Part shown: positions 43,316 to 53,728 of the stretch, piece after piece | How positions within the stretch are numbered: position 1 is the first letter of the stretch | Layout: every line of letters begins with the position of its first letter | From: Micrasema longulum | Taxonomy: Eukaryota; Arthropoda; Insecta; Trichoptera; Brachycentridae | NCBI GenBank assembly: GCA_022494885.1 | Contig: JAGVSM010001257.1 | Location: forward strand, 248,001 to 312,000 | Length of the DNA stretch: 64,000 bases | Reading direction: 5' to 3' | Position numbers and translations under genes: made by a program | Notes under the pieces: model-generated | Told to the model about the DNA's origin: nothing | What the model saw: only the letters and a program-made list of their open reading frames with translations | Database searches by the model: none

Positions 43316-44534
43316 TTTGTTTGTTTTCTATCAATTTTGAAAATGAACACCTAAATGCACAGATAATGTGGCTAGATTCTGCCCTATTAACATATAAGAG
43401 CATCTAGGCGTAAAATGTTGCCACTATAAAAGAAAAGTTATATTTTTTCCATCCGTTTTACTATCTTCCTGAGTGTACGTATCGAGACGTTGCAGGAGCC
43501 GGCCTTGTAGTCGCTCGGTAGATAAATACAGACGATCGTTAAGCACGCCGTCTTGGCAATTGTCAAAAGTCATATGAAAATCGTGTTCATACGAGCATTT
43601 TTTGCTTGAATTGAGATTTATTGAAGTTGATAATCGCTTTGAAGGGGGCACTTTTTATCCCAAAAGCCTATTTAAAATATAATTGAGAACTATTTCAAAT
43701 TTTAATGAAGTAAGGAACGCGGACTAAATTTTTGAGGTCATTCATTGGTTGGATTCAATCAAATAACGTCGAGACGATAAGTCGATAGAACACACCGAGG
43801 TAGATAGAGATATTACAGAAGTTAAGTGTACCGTCTCGATATATACAGATGAAGATAGCGTTTGCAATCGCGACCCAGGTAATTCTTAGGACTTGCCTTT
43901 ATTTTTATTTAACTTTTCGTACATAATGTTAATTGTACATTAGCGGGCTTATTGCCAAATTGAAATTTCTTCCAATCAACCAATATTAAAGGCCTCCAAT
44001 CTTTTTCGATCTCTTTTCTGCCTTTCTAGGTAAGTCTATATTGAAGCTGCAATATCGCTATATTTATCAACCAATATCAGCATGTAAATATTCAATAAAG
44101 AGATATCATAATCTTCTAATAGTCTGGCAGGCTTGTGTTTTGTGTATATGTTTAGTTCTGCAATTGATTTTAAACAGCATTGATTTATTAAATCTAAGAC
44201 CGTTAGCTTATTAAATTTACCAGAAATTATCTCAAAGGGTTATCGGGACAGTTAACCCCCAAACTTATATATTAAGATAAAGAAATTGGTTGGCTGTTTT
44301 TGAATACAAGTTTGGTTAATATGCTCGGAAGAAACAAAGATTATTGTATACATATCATAACAAATATTTAAGTGGGTTTATTTATTCATATAAATATACA
44401 TAATATTACAAAATAATAACGTATCCCTCACTCTATGAGGCCAAGAGCCATGTGTTGAGTTTACAGTGGATAAAAATATTATTTATTTTATGTTATTTTT
44501 TAGTAGATACTGATATTAATGCATAGTTACCATG
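43316..44534. other. Unassigned non-coding DNA
   Basis: Includes the second half of repeat J at 43829-43873. Short frames near 43424-43651 have no motif. Confidence 0.5.
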
Positions 44535-44718
44535 ATTGAGTCCGTTCAGGCTGATGAAGAATACAGTTCTGTGCGTAAAATAGAGCCAGAGCCCTGGGTG
44601 TTCGGTTTCGACTCGACGGCTACTCTCAGGTAAACATCCTGAAAAAGAAAATCGAGCGGAGGTAAGTTCACTTCGTAGTGTAGTGATAGATGCTTCCGCC
44701 AACCGTGCTTGAGATCCC
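44535..44718 (+). mobile_element. SINE-1, long form, 5' extension and head only
   Basis: GTTCAGGCTGATGAAGAATA, CAGTTCTGTGCGTAAAATAG, CCTGAAAAAGAAAATCGAGC and AAGTTCACTTCGTAGTGTAG, then GCTTGAGATCCC. It breaks off inside the B-box region where a family M sequence begins. Confidence 0.7.
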
Positions 44719-44822
44719 GAATATTACAACAGAGGAAGGGAATATTTAGGCATTTCAAGGCTTATGAACTGTCATTGGCTGGTTTAAGTGTAACATTCAC
44801 CAGTCAGCCTATGTTTGAAGTC
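44719..44822 (+). mobile_element. Family M fragment
   Basis: AATATTACAACAGAGGAAGG, AGGCATTTCAAGGCTTATGA, GTCATTGGCTGGTTTAAGTG and ACATTCACC. As at 42199, it directly follows a SINE-1 head. Confidence 0.65.
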
Positions 44823-45202
44823 TGTGTTCTTTAAATTTTTCTAAATGTTGACCTTGATTTCGATAATTTTATATAAATCTGTAGGTCTAGAAGGTACCCG
44901 AACTTTTTAAAAAGCAACGGTGCCTGTTCGTAAATGCTATTCTATGGCTCAATTTTGTTACTGGATATCGATTTGATAGTAACTGCCAGAAAAGGTACAT
45001 ACACATAATACAAGGCTAGCACAACGTGACGGCTTGTCAGTACCGAGGTTTGTAAATAAGTATGGCCAAAGAACACTTCATTATACTATTTAATTTTTTG
45101 TCAAAAATACGTTTGCTTTTAGTTCTTGATAATGTTTATATTACTTTTTATTTTTTATGATTTCTTCAACTTTTTTCTTTGTAAAGGAAAAATAAGTTAC
45201 CT
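44823..45202. other. Unassigned non-coding DNA
   Basis: Nothing recognised. Confidence 0.5.
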
Positions 45203-45240
45203 GCTGACAAGCCGGTTTCGCGGTTTAGCGGGTTTCATTA
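45203..45240 (+). mobile_element. SINE-3 tail-like fragment
   Basis: CTGCTGACAAGCC and GTTTAGCGGGTT match the 3' end of SINE-3 at about 62945-62985. Confidence 0.4.
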
Positions 45241-45289
45241 TTTTTCCTTTTATATTTTTCTGTTCATGTTTACTTTTTTAAATAAATAA

Positions 45290-46735
45290 TTAGTATATTT
45301 ATTAAAATTAAACGTTACTTTCAATGATTTATTCATTGTTCTTTTAACTATTTTTTTGTTTGACCATATTGACCATATTATTAATCCATATTCAAAGTGT
45401 GGAAGTACGACAGCATTGTATATCATTAATTTTGTCCTTTATCAAAGATTTCTGTTCTTTTCATTTTCTCAATAATTGAAATCAGTTTTTTTATAACTGC
45501 TTTGATATGTTTTGTCCGTGTTTATTTGTCATCTACTTCCAAACCCAAATACTTTACGTTTTCAGTTTAATTCATTTAATCATCTTTTATTACTAGGTTA
45601 AGTTTTATGGGGGCGATTGTTTTTTTGTTTCATTATCTTATATTAAGTCTCATTTGTATTTATTGTTAATTCTTACCAGTACATACATTTATTCAGATCC
45701 TTATTGATGTTATTTTGCAGTTTGGTTTCATTATCACCATTATAGATCTAGAGTATTATTTGAATATACGAAATACTTCTCTGGTACATTTGAATGTCTA
45801 AGGTTATCAATATACAATAAATAAATGCAATAGGGGGAATAATATTGATCCCTGAGGGAACCCTATAGTTGTAGGTATCTTATCACTCATATAATTAAGC
45901 TTTTTGTCACTGACATTCTTCCCTTAATGTAGCTATCTATAAGCTTAAAAAAATCCTCTGAATTCTAAGAGCATAAAAGAGTGGCACGATCAATGATAAG
46001 TAAAAAAAAATGAGATCACGTGTTTACCTTTATCTAATTCATCATTTATGTAATTCATAGCGTTAAAAGCATATTAGTATGGATCAAAATCTCCATTCTT
46101 GTTAATAAATTCGACAAATCTAGTATGTAGCACTTTTTCAACAAAATTGTTGAGCGTACAGAGTTGGTCTATAGTTTCCACGTTAATTTTTACTCCCTGA
46201 CTTGAAAACCGGTATAATTTTGTCAGTTTTTATTTTTTATTCCCTTGATTACATTTTAATTTTTTTCTCATTAATTGGAACAATAAAAATACTGTTTTGC
46301 ATTGTAAGCATATAATTATCTTTTGTACAGGTGGATTTATCTTTTTGTTTAAATTTTACCCCTAGTTTCATTCCAATCGAACAGAAGTATTGATTCATAG
46401 TATCAGTAATATTTTATGCATCATTTATAATACCATTAGATGTTATTAACTCTTTAATCATATTTTCTCTGTTATTTTATTGGTTTCAAACGGTTTAATT
46501 GATTATATTCCAAAATTTCCTACTCTTGCCATACGTTTAACTCGCGAACTTATATAATTCTTCTAAGCCTTTTTTATTTCATTTGATAATATACTTTTAT
46601 ATTCCTTATATTGCTTTTTAATTGTTTCTGAAGCATTTCTTATTATTTGCATGGTACCCAATTTGTTTGTTTATTTTATCGTTGTTATATCTGGAGTTAA
46701 CCAGTTGTTATCCATCCTCAAACGATATTTTTTCA
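45290..46735 (-). pseudogene. Antisense non-LTR retrotransposon with reverse transcriptase core
   Basis: Longest RT remnant in the window. On the reverse strand, in order: NNWLTPDITTIK (46671-46710); KSRKFWNIIN; ENMIKELITSNGIINDA and ITDTMNQYFCSIGMKLG; DKIIPVFKSGSK then RGNYRP; a GFPQGSILFPLL motif (from G.PQGS.LGPLLF, near 45855-45820); NINKDLNKCMYW.ELTINT; and a final YLGL-like V.W block. This is the RT fingers-palm order of Jockey/I-like LINEs. The frame is broken many times. The endonuclease domain is not visible. Confidence 0.75.
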
Positions 46736-46744
46736 CTTTCGTAG

Positions 46745-46790
46745 TGTAGACTCCTATATTCTCTTCTTTCAAATGTTCTTCATCTCTGTT
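46745..46790 (-). mobile_element. Family M scrap
   Basis: GTAGACTCCTATATTCTCTT and TTCTTCATCTCTGTTG resemble the outer arm of family M. It lies at the 5' border of the antisense LINE. Confidence 0.4.
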
Positions 46791-46934
46791 GACGTCACGT
46801 GTTTCAAGGCCAATCATGTTGCGTTTTCGTAAAGGCGTATTTTCAACAATTTTATTTTTTAAAAATATGAAGAAAACATTTTTCCACAATATCCATATTG
46901 ATTTTGAAAATCCAATTCACAACGAACCATCGCG

Positions 46935-47262
46935 CTGTTTACCCGTAGGATAGAATGCCACACCACTATGTTTTTGCATACTAACCTCGCTTTCTCTACA
47001 TTTGTACATCTTCTCATACAAGCACGCCGATTGTTCCTATTCTTAACATGTCCATCTTCAAGTATTTGATGAACTTGATCGCGCCATGTCTTTCTCGGTC
47101 TTCCTTGTTTTCTGCATCTATCAACATTTCCCTCTTAGATCCTTTTAAGCTGTTTTTTTTTGCTGTCCATTTGCTCTACATGTTCAAACTAACGCAACAT
47201 ATTTTTTTTATTCTGTCGATAATGCTTCAACTTACATTCATCTTTTTCCAATTCTAATATTT
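46935..47262 (-). pseudogene. RTE-like LINE C-terminal tail
   Basis: The reverse strand reads NRGRPRKTWRDQ-like, then ILEDGHVKNRNNRRACMRRC-like blocks, ending before TACGGGTAAAC-like sequence. Same family as 43085. The + strand frame 47048-47257 is the wrong strand. Confidence 0.65.
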
Positions 47263-48150
47263 AGGGTTGACACTTGAACTGAATTAATCTAAATCCATTT
47301 CACATACTTTTATTTGTATTCGTAGTATGTGAGATTTCCCTGTTATTGATTTTACGAAAATTTTAAGGAATTTAACGTTTGGTTTTTGTAAAAAAAGATA
47401 TATTTTTTTTTCTTATCAATATTGACTGAATGTGTACCTAATTTTATTTACAAAAATAACATCTGGCGCGTAGGTTTTAGTATCTAAAATAATTTCAATA
47501 AAAGCTTGCCAAATAAATTCCTATCTCTCGAACTGAATTCATTACAAAACAAATTTCACTCTGGTGATATAATAAACATTTCCAAATTTGACGATGCGGG
47601 TCAAAGTTTGTCGTAATTAAATAAACAAGAAAATAAACTTAGAACATTTCTCTTATCTAAGTTACTGGTCGGAATATTCATAGATATACTTTCAGTGGTT
47701 ATATCTAATAAAACTTCTGATAATTTAGATTAAAAGCAAACTTTGTATTGTTAGACTAGTAAAAAATAGAAAACTAGTTTCTTTTATTTAAAAAAAAAAA
47801 AATTAAGGACTGAAATGTTTGTGTGATATTAATTATTTATTAAACGAGATCGAAGAGTTTTATACAGCAGAAAAAAGACCGGTCTCAACCAAACATATTC
47901 ACCTTTAAAAGAAAAAATTAATTATAAAAAAAATTGTAATAAATAGCGGGAACTGAGTGACTTCGTCGAGCTGGACTGACTGAACTAAACTTGTTGGGCT
48001 GACTGACTGGCGTTGCCACGCCCTTTAGTCTCTTTATAGGCGACGTTCCCCTGAAGTTCATTTCTTCATGGTAGGGATGATGTGAATGTACTGCAGAACG
48101 ATGCTCCCGATTAATGTGCAATACCATAAGGTTGCATAATAATATGTTGT
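47263..48150. other. Unassigned non-coding DNA
   Basis: AT-rich to 47930, then GC-richer. The reverse-strand frame 47918-48127 (69 codons, rich in S, R and H) resembles nothing I can name. Confidence 0.45.
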
Positions 48151-48211
48151 ATTGGATTGTACAGATTTTTTTTTCTTCTTTTCGCTTTCTTCGGTCATCA
48201 CACTATTTCAG

Positions 48212-48469
48212 GTGAAACCTTTTTGCACGCGTGTGTCATCGATTATGGACTATGAACCCCACAAATTTAACGAACAACTGAAGTTGAGTGAATTCAGTAG
48301 AACTCAAACGCTGGGGTTGATAAGTGAAGCATTTTCTTCATTATGCAGGGAAAACTATATTCCGAGAAATAACGGTCTGTATTCTATTCTATATTTTATT
48401 GTATTCTATATCTACCTTCCATGTAAGTCCAGTGCACATCACGAAGCAGTAAACATAATGTATTTGTAG
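48212..48469 (+). other. Open segment behind a strong acceptor-like site (candidate exon)
   Basis: A long pyrimidine tract (48166-48195) leads to TATTTCAG at 48211. The frame then reads VKPFCTRVSSIMDYEPHKFN, EQLKLSEFSRTQTLGLISEA and FSSLCRENYIPRNN before becoming AT-rich. No family is recognised, no good donor is seen, and it may instead be a retroelement piece. Confidence 0.2.
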
Positions 48470-48479
48470 ATTGAAATGT

Positions 48480-48778
48480 CACTATCTTAATATTTGAGTT
48501 GTTCCTTTATCTTCCTCCTTTCCTTCTCATCTCCTCTCCTCTCTTCATAGTATGGTGTAAATTATTTTTTTAGTTAATTTTTGTTTTCAAATCTTTTATA
48601 AAATTTTAAGATTCAGTATAGAATATGTCATGATAGAATATGTCTATGTACTTGTAATTTTCTCAAACTGAACTGTTTGGGGTAGGTTGGAAGAAATTGA
48701 CTTAAGGCAATATGCCCGACCTTATAAGTATATTCAATGTATATGTATATAAAGTGCTGAATAAATAAATATTTGTTA
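48480..48778 (+). mobile_element. LINE 3' UTR end
   Basis: Pyrimidine-rich CCTTTCCTTCTCATCTCCTC, then GGTTGGAAGAAATTGACTTA, GGCAATATGCCCGACC and a tail CTGAATAAATAAATATTTG. The same blocks in the same order occur at 53590-53684. Confidence 0.6.
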
Positions 48779-48814
48779 ATATAAGCCTAATTAAATTATT
48801 TTTCTGACTTAATT

Positions 48815-48980
48815 AGACAGAAATACGTAGAGAAATACTTACAAGAAGAGGACTTGTATGTAAGCACTCAAAACAATATATCCTATGAATGTTTAAAAAT
48901 TTGTAATGAGTTACCGCAAATAATAAAAGAAATGATAAAAAATTACAGCTCAATTGCTGGGTAGTATAAAGGCACTTTTA
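48815..48980 (+). pseudogene. Possible LINE C-terminal fragment
   Basis: Reads RQKYVEKYLQEEDLYVSTQN, then ECLKICNELPQIIKEM. The KICNELP..IKE string is like the end of Jockey-type LINE proteins (L.N.LP..IK). Short and uncertain. Confidence 0.35.
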
Positions 48981-49163
48981 CCAATTCATAACGTAACAAA
49001 ATGACATAATAGCAAAAAAATTCAAGTGACACATTATTATATTACTTAAAATAAACTTCCTTAATGAAAATGTCACTATCACAAATCGGAGGTAAAATAA
49101 ATGTGTTTTCGCTCATCATTTTTTGACATTTTTATTTCAATTTGAGTATTTGAAATTTTCTGC

Positions 49164-49312
49164 GACGAGGGCCGTCTTGGGCCATGCAGGGGCCCTTGGG
49201 CACTCAGGGATTGGTGTTTTTAGAAACGGGCCCTTTTAGAATTTCGAGGCGGGGGGCTCTGGGCTCGTGCCTCACGTGCCCTTATGGAAAAGATGGCCCT
49301 GCCGACGACGCT
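49164..49312. mobile_element. Mini hAT-like GC-rich element
   Basis: GAGGGCCGTCTTGGGCC at the left and AAGATGGCCCTG at the right form an inverted pair (GGGCCRTCTT). GC-rich throughout, with GGGCCCTTGGGCAC and GCACGTGAGG-type words like those at the ends of 4237-5071. No clear target duplication. The frame 49184-49375 is within it. Confidence 0.45.
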
Positions 49313-50041
49313 AATATTATGTGCTTAAAAGAAATTTTTCTACGTGACAGCTTTCTTCAAATGCTACGTAAGTGAAAGTCAAATATGTGACCCAATATAC
49401 AATATATAAATATGTTCTCCGCGTTAATTTGTAATAAAATGTAGGTTCAAATAAATAAGTGACATGACGTTCATTCTTATTATTTTTTTACCAAACAAAA
49501 ATAACATATTAAGTCATTTTAATGTAATTCATAAATATTTAGTTAATACTTAAGTATTAATGGAAAAACATGAAATTGAGTTTATAATTATATTCATCAT
49601 ACAACGGATAATATTTTAAATATTTCAGTCACGAACTAAAGATAGGGTGATTTTTAGAATGACTAAATTTTTTCGGTATCAAAAATATGTGGTACCGTAT
49701 TCCACTGACGCGACGTATAAAATGGACATGTTATTCGTTAACTAATTGCACGTCATATTAAGCAGTATTGGGTTGCCATCAACACTTTGTATTGAAAAGA
49801 TAGCAAATCAGCATGCACAAGCAAACATTAGTGAGAAAAAATAATTGATATATTTCCTTAGTTAACATTCTATATCACTCATTATCATTGTTACGACACT
49901 GGCTGTTAATGTTTTTATTAATGGGCTTTGAAATCATAAAAATCTTCTCAAAATATATTTTTTTAAATTTACTTCATCAATTAATAAGATTGTATTTACG
50001 AATAAAACGATGTATCTGTTCTATTTTTCACAATTGAAATA
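49313..50041. other. Non-coding AT-rich DNA
   Basis: Nothing recognised. Confidence 0.5.
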
Positions 50042-50433
50042 CAATGAGGAAGTTCAGAGCTACGGGAAACTGGATATAAAAAATCTTTCTTGCGCGACAT
50101 TAAAATTAGAGTATTAAATTGTACTGCAAAGTTTCTTGAAAATAAAAGAAAGATATAATAGTTTTTTAAAATAGAAACGAACCTCTTTAAACGATGTCTT
50201 TACTTTTCCGAATCAACCAATTATGGAGTGTTGTAGAAGCCTATTCACATTGCTGATTGCAACAGACCTCACCGAAGAGACTTCTGATTTTAAATGTGGA
50301 ATCATTTCAAAATCACAATACTTCAAAAAATTATAGCGCTCATATTACGATGCTTACAAATATATTTTTTAATTGGCTTAGTTTAAAAGTCTGTTAACAA
50401 TATTTTTTTAAACTACGGAACTTTCTCATTACA
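50042..50433. mobile_element. Family A inverted-repeat element, copy 3 (inverted)
   Basis: CAATGAGGAAGTTCAGAGCT at the left and CGGAACTTTCTCATTA at the right. The interior runs opposite to copies 1 and 2 (ATTATAGCGCT and AATTGGCTTAGTTTAAAA read in reverse). Confidence 0.75.
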
Positions 50434-50593
50434 GCGTTTTCTCATCACATACGACCGCATATTGCTTAACGTCAAGTCTGATCATAATGAAAATCCGTTA
50501 GAGAATGAAGGCACAGAAGGCAATTACTCACAAATTGAAATGCCATCATTTTTGGGCTTATAACTTATCTATCAACATGATTATACGTCATTG

Positions 50594-50775
50594 GCATTGC
50601 CAGATTACTGATTAGCTCATTCGCCTACCGTGCTTGAGTCTCGAATTCGATTCCTGCCAATAAAAACATGACATATTTGTTTTGAAGTTGGCATTTAAAG
50701 TTCAAGACTGATAAACCCAACCTGCATGTGATCAAAGATGAACGAGATACGCTGCATTTTGTGTACCGATGTTAT
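50594..50775 (+). mobile_element. SINE-1, decayed copy
   Basis: TTAGCTCATTCGCCTACCGT, then GCTTGAGTCTCGAATTCGAT (B box); body ATTTAAAGTTCAAGACTGAT; end CGAGATACGCTGCATTTTGT, then GTACCGATG. It lies against the left side of the mariner remnant. Confidence 0.65.
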
Positions 50776-50968
50776 ACTACTGTGATAAAAAATAAAGTGA
50801 TTTTTTTTATTTAAAGTACGCGGGCTCTTCGATTCTGGTTCGGTTTTTAGGTTGATGGTAGGTACTGTCACTGATATCTGTATCAAATTTCATGTCGATA
50901 TCTGCACTTGTCTAATAGTAACGCGAATATTTTTTGAAAAGCACAAAGTTAATTTAGCAATTTTTACA

Positions 50969-51973
50969 ATGTCTGATTTTGTTGAGCAAAAGACCCATTA
51001 AACTTTGTTTACGGAATGAAATTTCTGCTGCAGAAACTTCAAACATGTTGCAAAAGGCCTTTGGTGACCAGGTTATGTCACAAGAAAATATCTTAAAGTG
51101 GTATAAACACTTCAAAGAAAGCAGAGAAAGCGTTGAAGACAAATTGCCCTCGACAGCCATCAATATCGATTGATGAACAACACGTCAAGGAAATCAAAGA
51201 TTTGGTGCTCAAAAATCATCGATTGATAATAAGAGACCTTGTTTATACTGTTAAAATTTCATTTGGATCAGTCCAAACCATTTTAAAAGATGTGTTGGGC
51301 CTCAAAAGAGTGCAATCTCGTTTGGTGCCAAAAAGACTAAATTTTTTGGAAAAACAGCGTCGCGTTGATGTCTGTGAAACAATGTCTTCTGACTATCAGG
51401 ATAAAATAAAATGCCTAATAACTGGAGATGAGACTTAAAACAACCGACCAATTAAGCGAATACTGTGCAAAAGGTGAGTCAAGACCGAAAAGGTCGCGCT
51501 AAAGTCGTTCACAAATCAAGATCATGTTAGCAGTTTTCTTCAATTTTGCGGTGTGGTGCATTATGAATTCCCTTCGCGCCGGGCCAAACTGGAAACAAGG
51601 AAAATTGTTTGCGCGCTATGCAACGTCTACGTGAAGCTGTTCGCAAAAAAAACAAACTAGAATTATGGGCAGACAATTCTTGGTTTTTGCAAATCTCACA
51701 CTGCATTGGTGCTTCGAGACGATTTCGCCAAAAATTCAACTTATATCGTTCCACAACCATCGTATTTGTCTGATTTACCATCGTGTGACTTCTGGCTATT
51801 CCCTAAGCTTAAGAAATTGTTCCGGAGACACCGTTTTGACACGGGTGAAGAGATTAAAACCGAAATGCTACTCGCTTTAAAAGCCATTCCGAAAATCTAC
51901 TTAAACAATTGTTCCGAGGGTCGGAAAAATCGTTGGAGGGGAGTATTTTAAACGTGGTGAAATAGATTCATAA
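50969..51973 (+). pseudogene. mariner transposase pseudogene
   Basis: Full-span but broken mariner-family (Tc1/mariner) transposase. In order: MSDFVEQ (50969); LRNEISAAETSNMLQKAFGD, then VMSQENILKWYKHFKESRES (first helix-turn-helix); DLVLKNHRLIIRDLVYTVKI, then FGSVQTILKDVLGLKRVQSR (second); ITGDET near 51420, where the mariner consensus TGDETW should follow; GVVHYEF; a lost DNA.PH block; SHTALVLRDDFAKNSTYIVP and SDLPSCDFWLFPKLKKLFRR; RFDTGEEIKTEMLLALKAIP; KNRWRGVF then GGEYFKRGEIDS, stop 51971. At least four frame changes and several stops. The first Asp of the DD34D triad (GDET) and the last (CDFWLFP) are visible; the second (DNA) is not. Inverted ends were not found with confidence. Confidence 0.9.
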
Positions 51974-52737
51974 GAATAAACAAAGATTTTAAAAGTTATA
52001 GACAATTTCACATTATTTTTTTATTGGTGTTATATTTTTCTGTGAACTGTAAGAAGCTTGTGAGGATATGATAATAGAATTAAGACCTATATTTATTATT
52101 GAATGTTCTAAAATACTATATTTCGATCTAAATATTTGCTGACATGAATAGCTCGTTATTTTACGGTAATTCGAATATTCGCTATGTTTACAACTGCAAT
52201 AAAAATTTCAACTATGAATCCAAGTCATGAGTTATTTATAAGCTATAAGTTATTTAGTTCACATAGTATAAATAATGCAATTTTCTATCATCAGCCAACC
52301 AGTTCACGTTTCTAGCCCATATTCATCCGATAAAAGATTACACAGCCCACACACACTGCGATCACTTGCATATTATAATATTGCATTTTATATAAGGTGC
52401 ATCAACATACCTACCGATGCACCTTTGTCTTTAGAATCAATGCAAAATGACCCAAAAGACAAATCGTGATTTTTATAATTGATTATGAAAAGAACACACT
52501 TATTTTCATAACCGGTTATGATGACCTAATATATAATAGGTGTTAAAAAAAATAACATGGATTTTATTTGTTGGAATACTTTTATAACCGTGTTATTAAC
52601 TAAATTGTGTTTTTGATCACCTTATTCAAACTGAGAGGGAAATAGGTTACTGAAATTAAAATGCCGTTTTTTGAGATATTTTAAAATTGAATTAAATTTG
52701 AAGAGTACTTATAAAGGCAAAATAATACAAGTGGGGA
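51974..52737. other. Non-coding AT-rich DNA
   Basis: CATAACCGGTTATGA palindrome at about 52507. Otherwise nothing. Confidence 0.5.
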
Positions 52738-52956
52738 AATGGGGAAGTTAAGTGGTTTTTTTATATTTTTTAATTGTTGTAACTAAGCCAAATTTAAAAA
52801 AAATCTATGTGTTGTATTATCAACGGTATGATTTTTTAGTTTCGTATTTTGGAAATTACTCCGCATGTGACGTCTCGAGTTCACTTCCTCTTTTTCTTGA
52901 TGAGTTCTGTTGATTGGTCCAATATCCAAATTCCCGTAGGGCATAACTTCCTTATT
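52738..52956. mobile_element. Family A inverted-repeat element, copy 4 (internally deleted)
   Basis: AATGGGGAAGTTAAGTGG at the left and GGGCATAACTTCCTTATTC at the right. It keeps ACTAAGCCAAATTTAAAAAA and GAAATTACTCCGCATGTGAC but lacks about 190 bp of the right half present in copy 2. Confidence 0.7.
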
Positions 52957-53092
52957 CGGATAAATCTTAATTTAGGTACGTCTATATAAGTTTCAGCCCC
53001 TTTAGTTAAACATATGTGAGAACGCAGAAATATGGATATTAAACATAATAATTAAATTAACTAGTATTTAAAGTTAACTTTAACCTGCCGAT

Positions 53093-53728
53093 GACACGCA
53101 GTAAGACTTCTATATATAAGCCCTGTAGAGGCCTAGACTTATCACTGCCTCTCACTTCTGTTCAATGTACTTCATAGTCCTAACGCTCCTATATACCTGC
53201 GTAATTTTCAACGCTTATCAGTTCATGATTTACCTCTTCGTTCTAATTCTCAAGGCACTCTCTTAATACACATCCACAATTCCTCTTTCTTCTCTAACTC
53301 ATATAGTGTCCATGCGGCTCGACTCGATCTCCCATCCACCATAAAAAATGTTACTCCATTATCTCTGTTTAAAACACGTCTGAAGAAACATCTCCTTTCT
53401 CTTCCTTAATCTCTCCTCCTTTCCTCTTTCCTCTTTTTTCCTTTTTCCCATTGAGTAATAGTTTTGATTTAAGGTCATTTATAAACAAATACGTCTATTT
53501 CTATTTTTATATATCTTTAGCTTTTTAATTTTTATTTTCTATTGAATATGTTCTGTAGCTTGAATTATAAAAATAAAACTATTATTTTATTGGTTGGTTG
53601 AAAGAAATTGCCATTTGGCAAAAAGCCCGCCAATGTATAAATAATATTAAGTACAAAAAGTTAAATAAATAAATAAATATATTCCCTTCTCTAAAATGGT
53701 CTTCATCTCTGTTGTAATATATAAATGT
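53093..53728 (-). mobile_element. Family M copy split by a LINE insertion
   Basis: Left piece: ATAAGCCCTGTAGAGGCCTA then GACTTA (to about 53147). Right piece: TATTCCCTTCTCTAAAATGG, then TCTTCATCTCTGTTGTAATA (from about 53684). In other copies these pieces are contiguous. Confidence 0.65.
53148..53684 (+). pseudogene. LINE 3' end inserted in family M
   Basis: Contains SVHAARLDLPSTIKNVTPLS, then LFKTRLKKHLLSLP and a stop at about 53409, the usual C-terminus of a Jockey-like LINE (A...W..LP..I.....L..FK..L..HLL). The 3' UTR is pyrimidine-rich, then GAAAGAAATTGCCATTTGGC and AAAAAGCCCGCC, and it ends in an AAATAAATAAATAAAT tail. The 3' UTR matches 48480-48778. 5' truncated. Confidence 0.7.

Noticed and set aside
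47900..48140. Possible LTR of a retrotransposon
   Set aside because: GC-richer block with GACTGACTG-type words, but no second copy, no TG...CA borders and no primer-binding site recognised.
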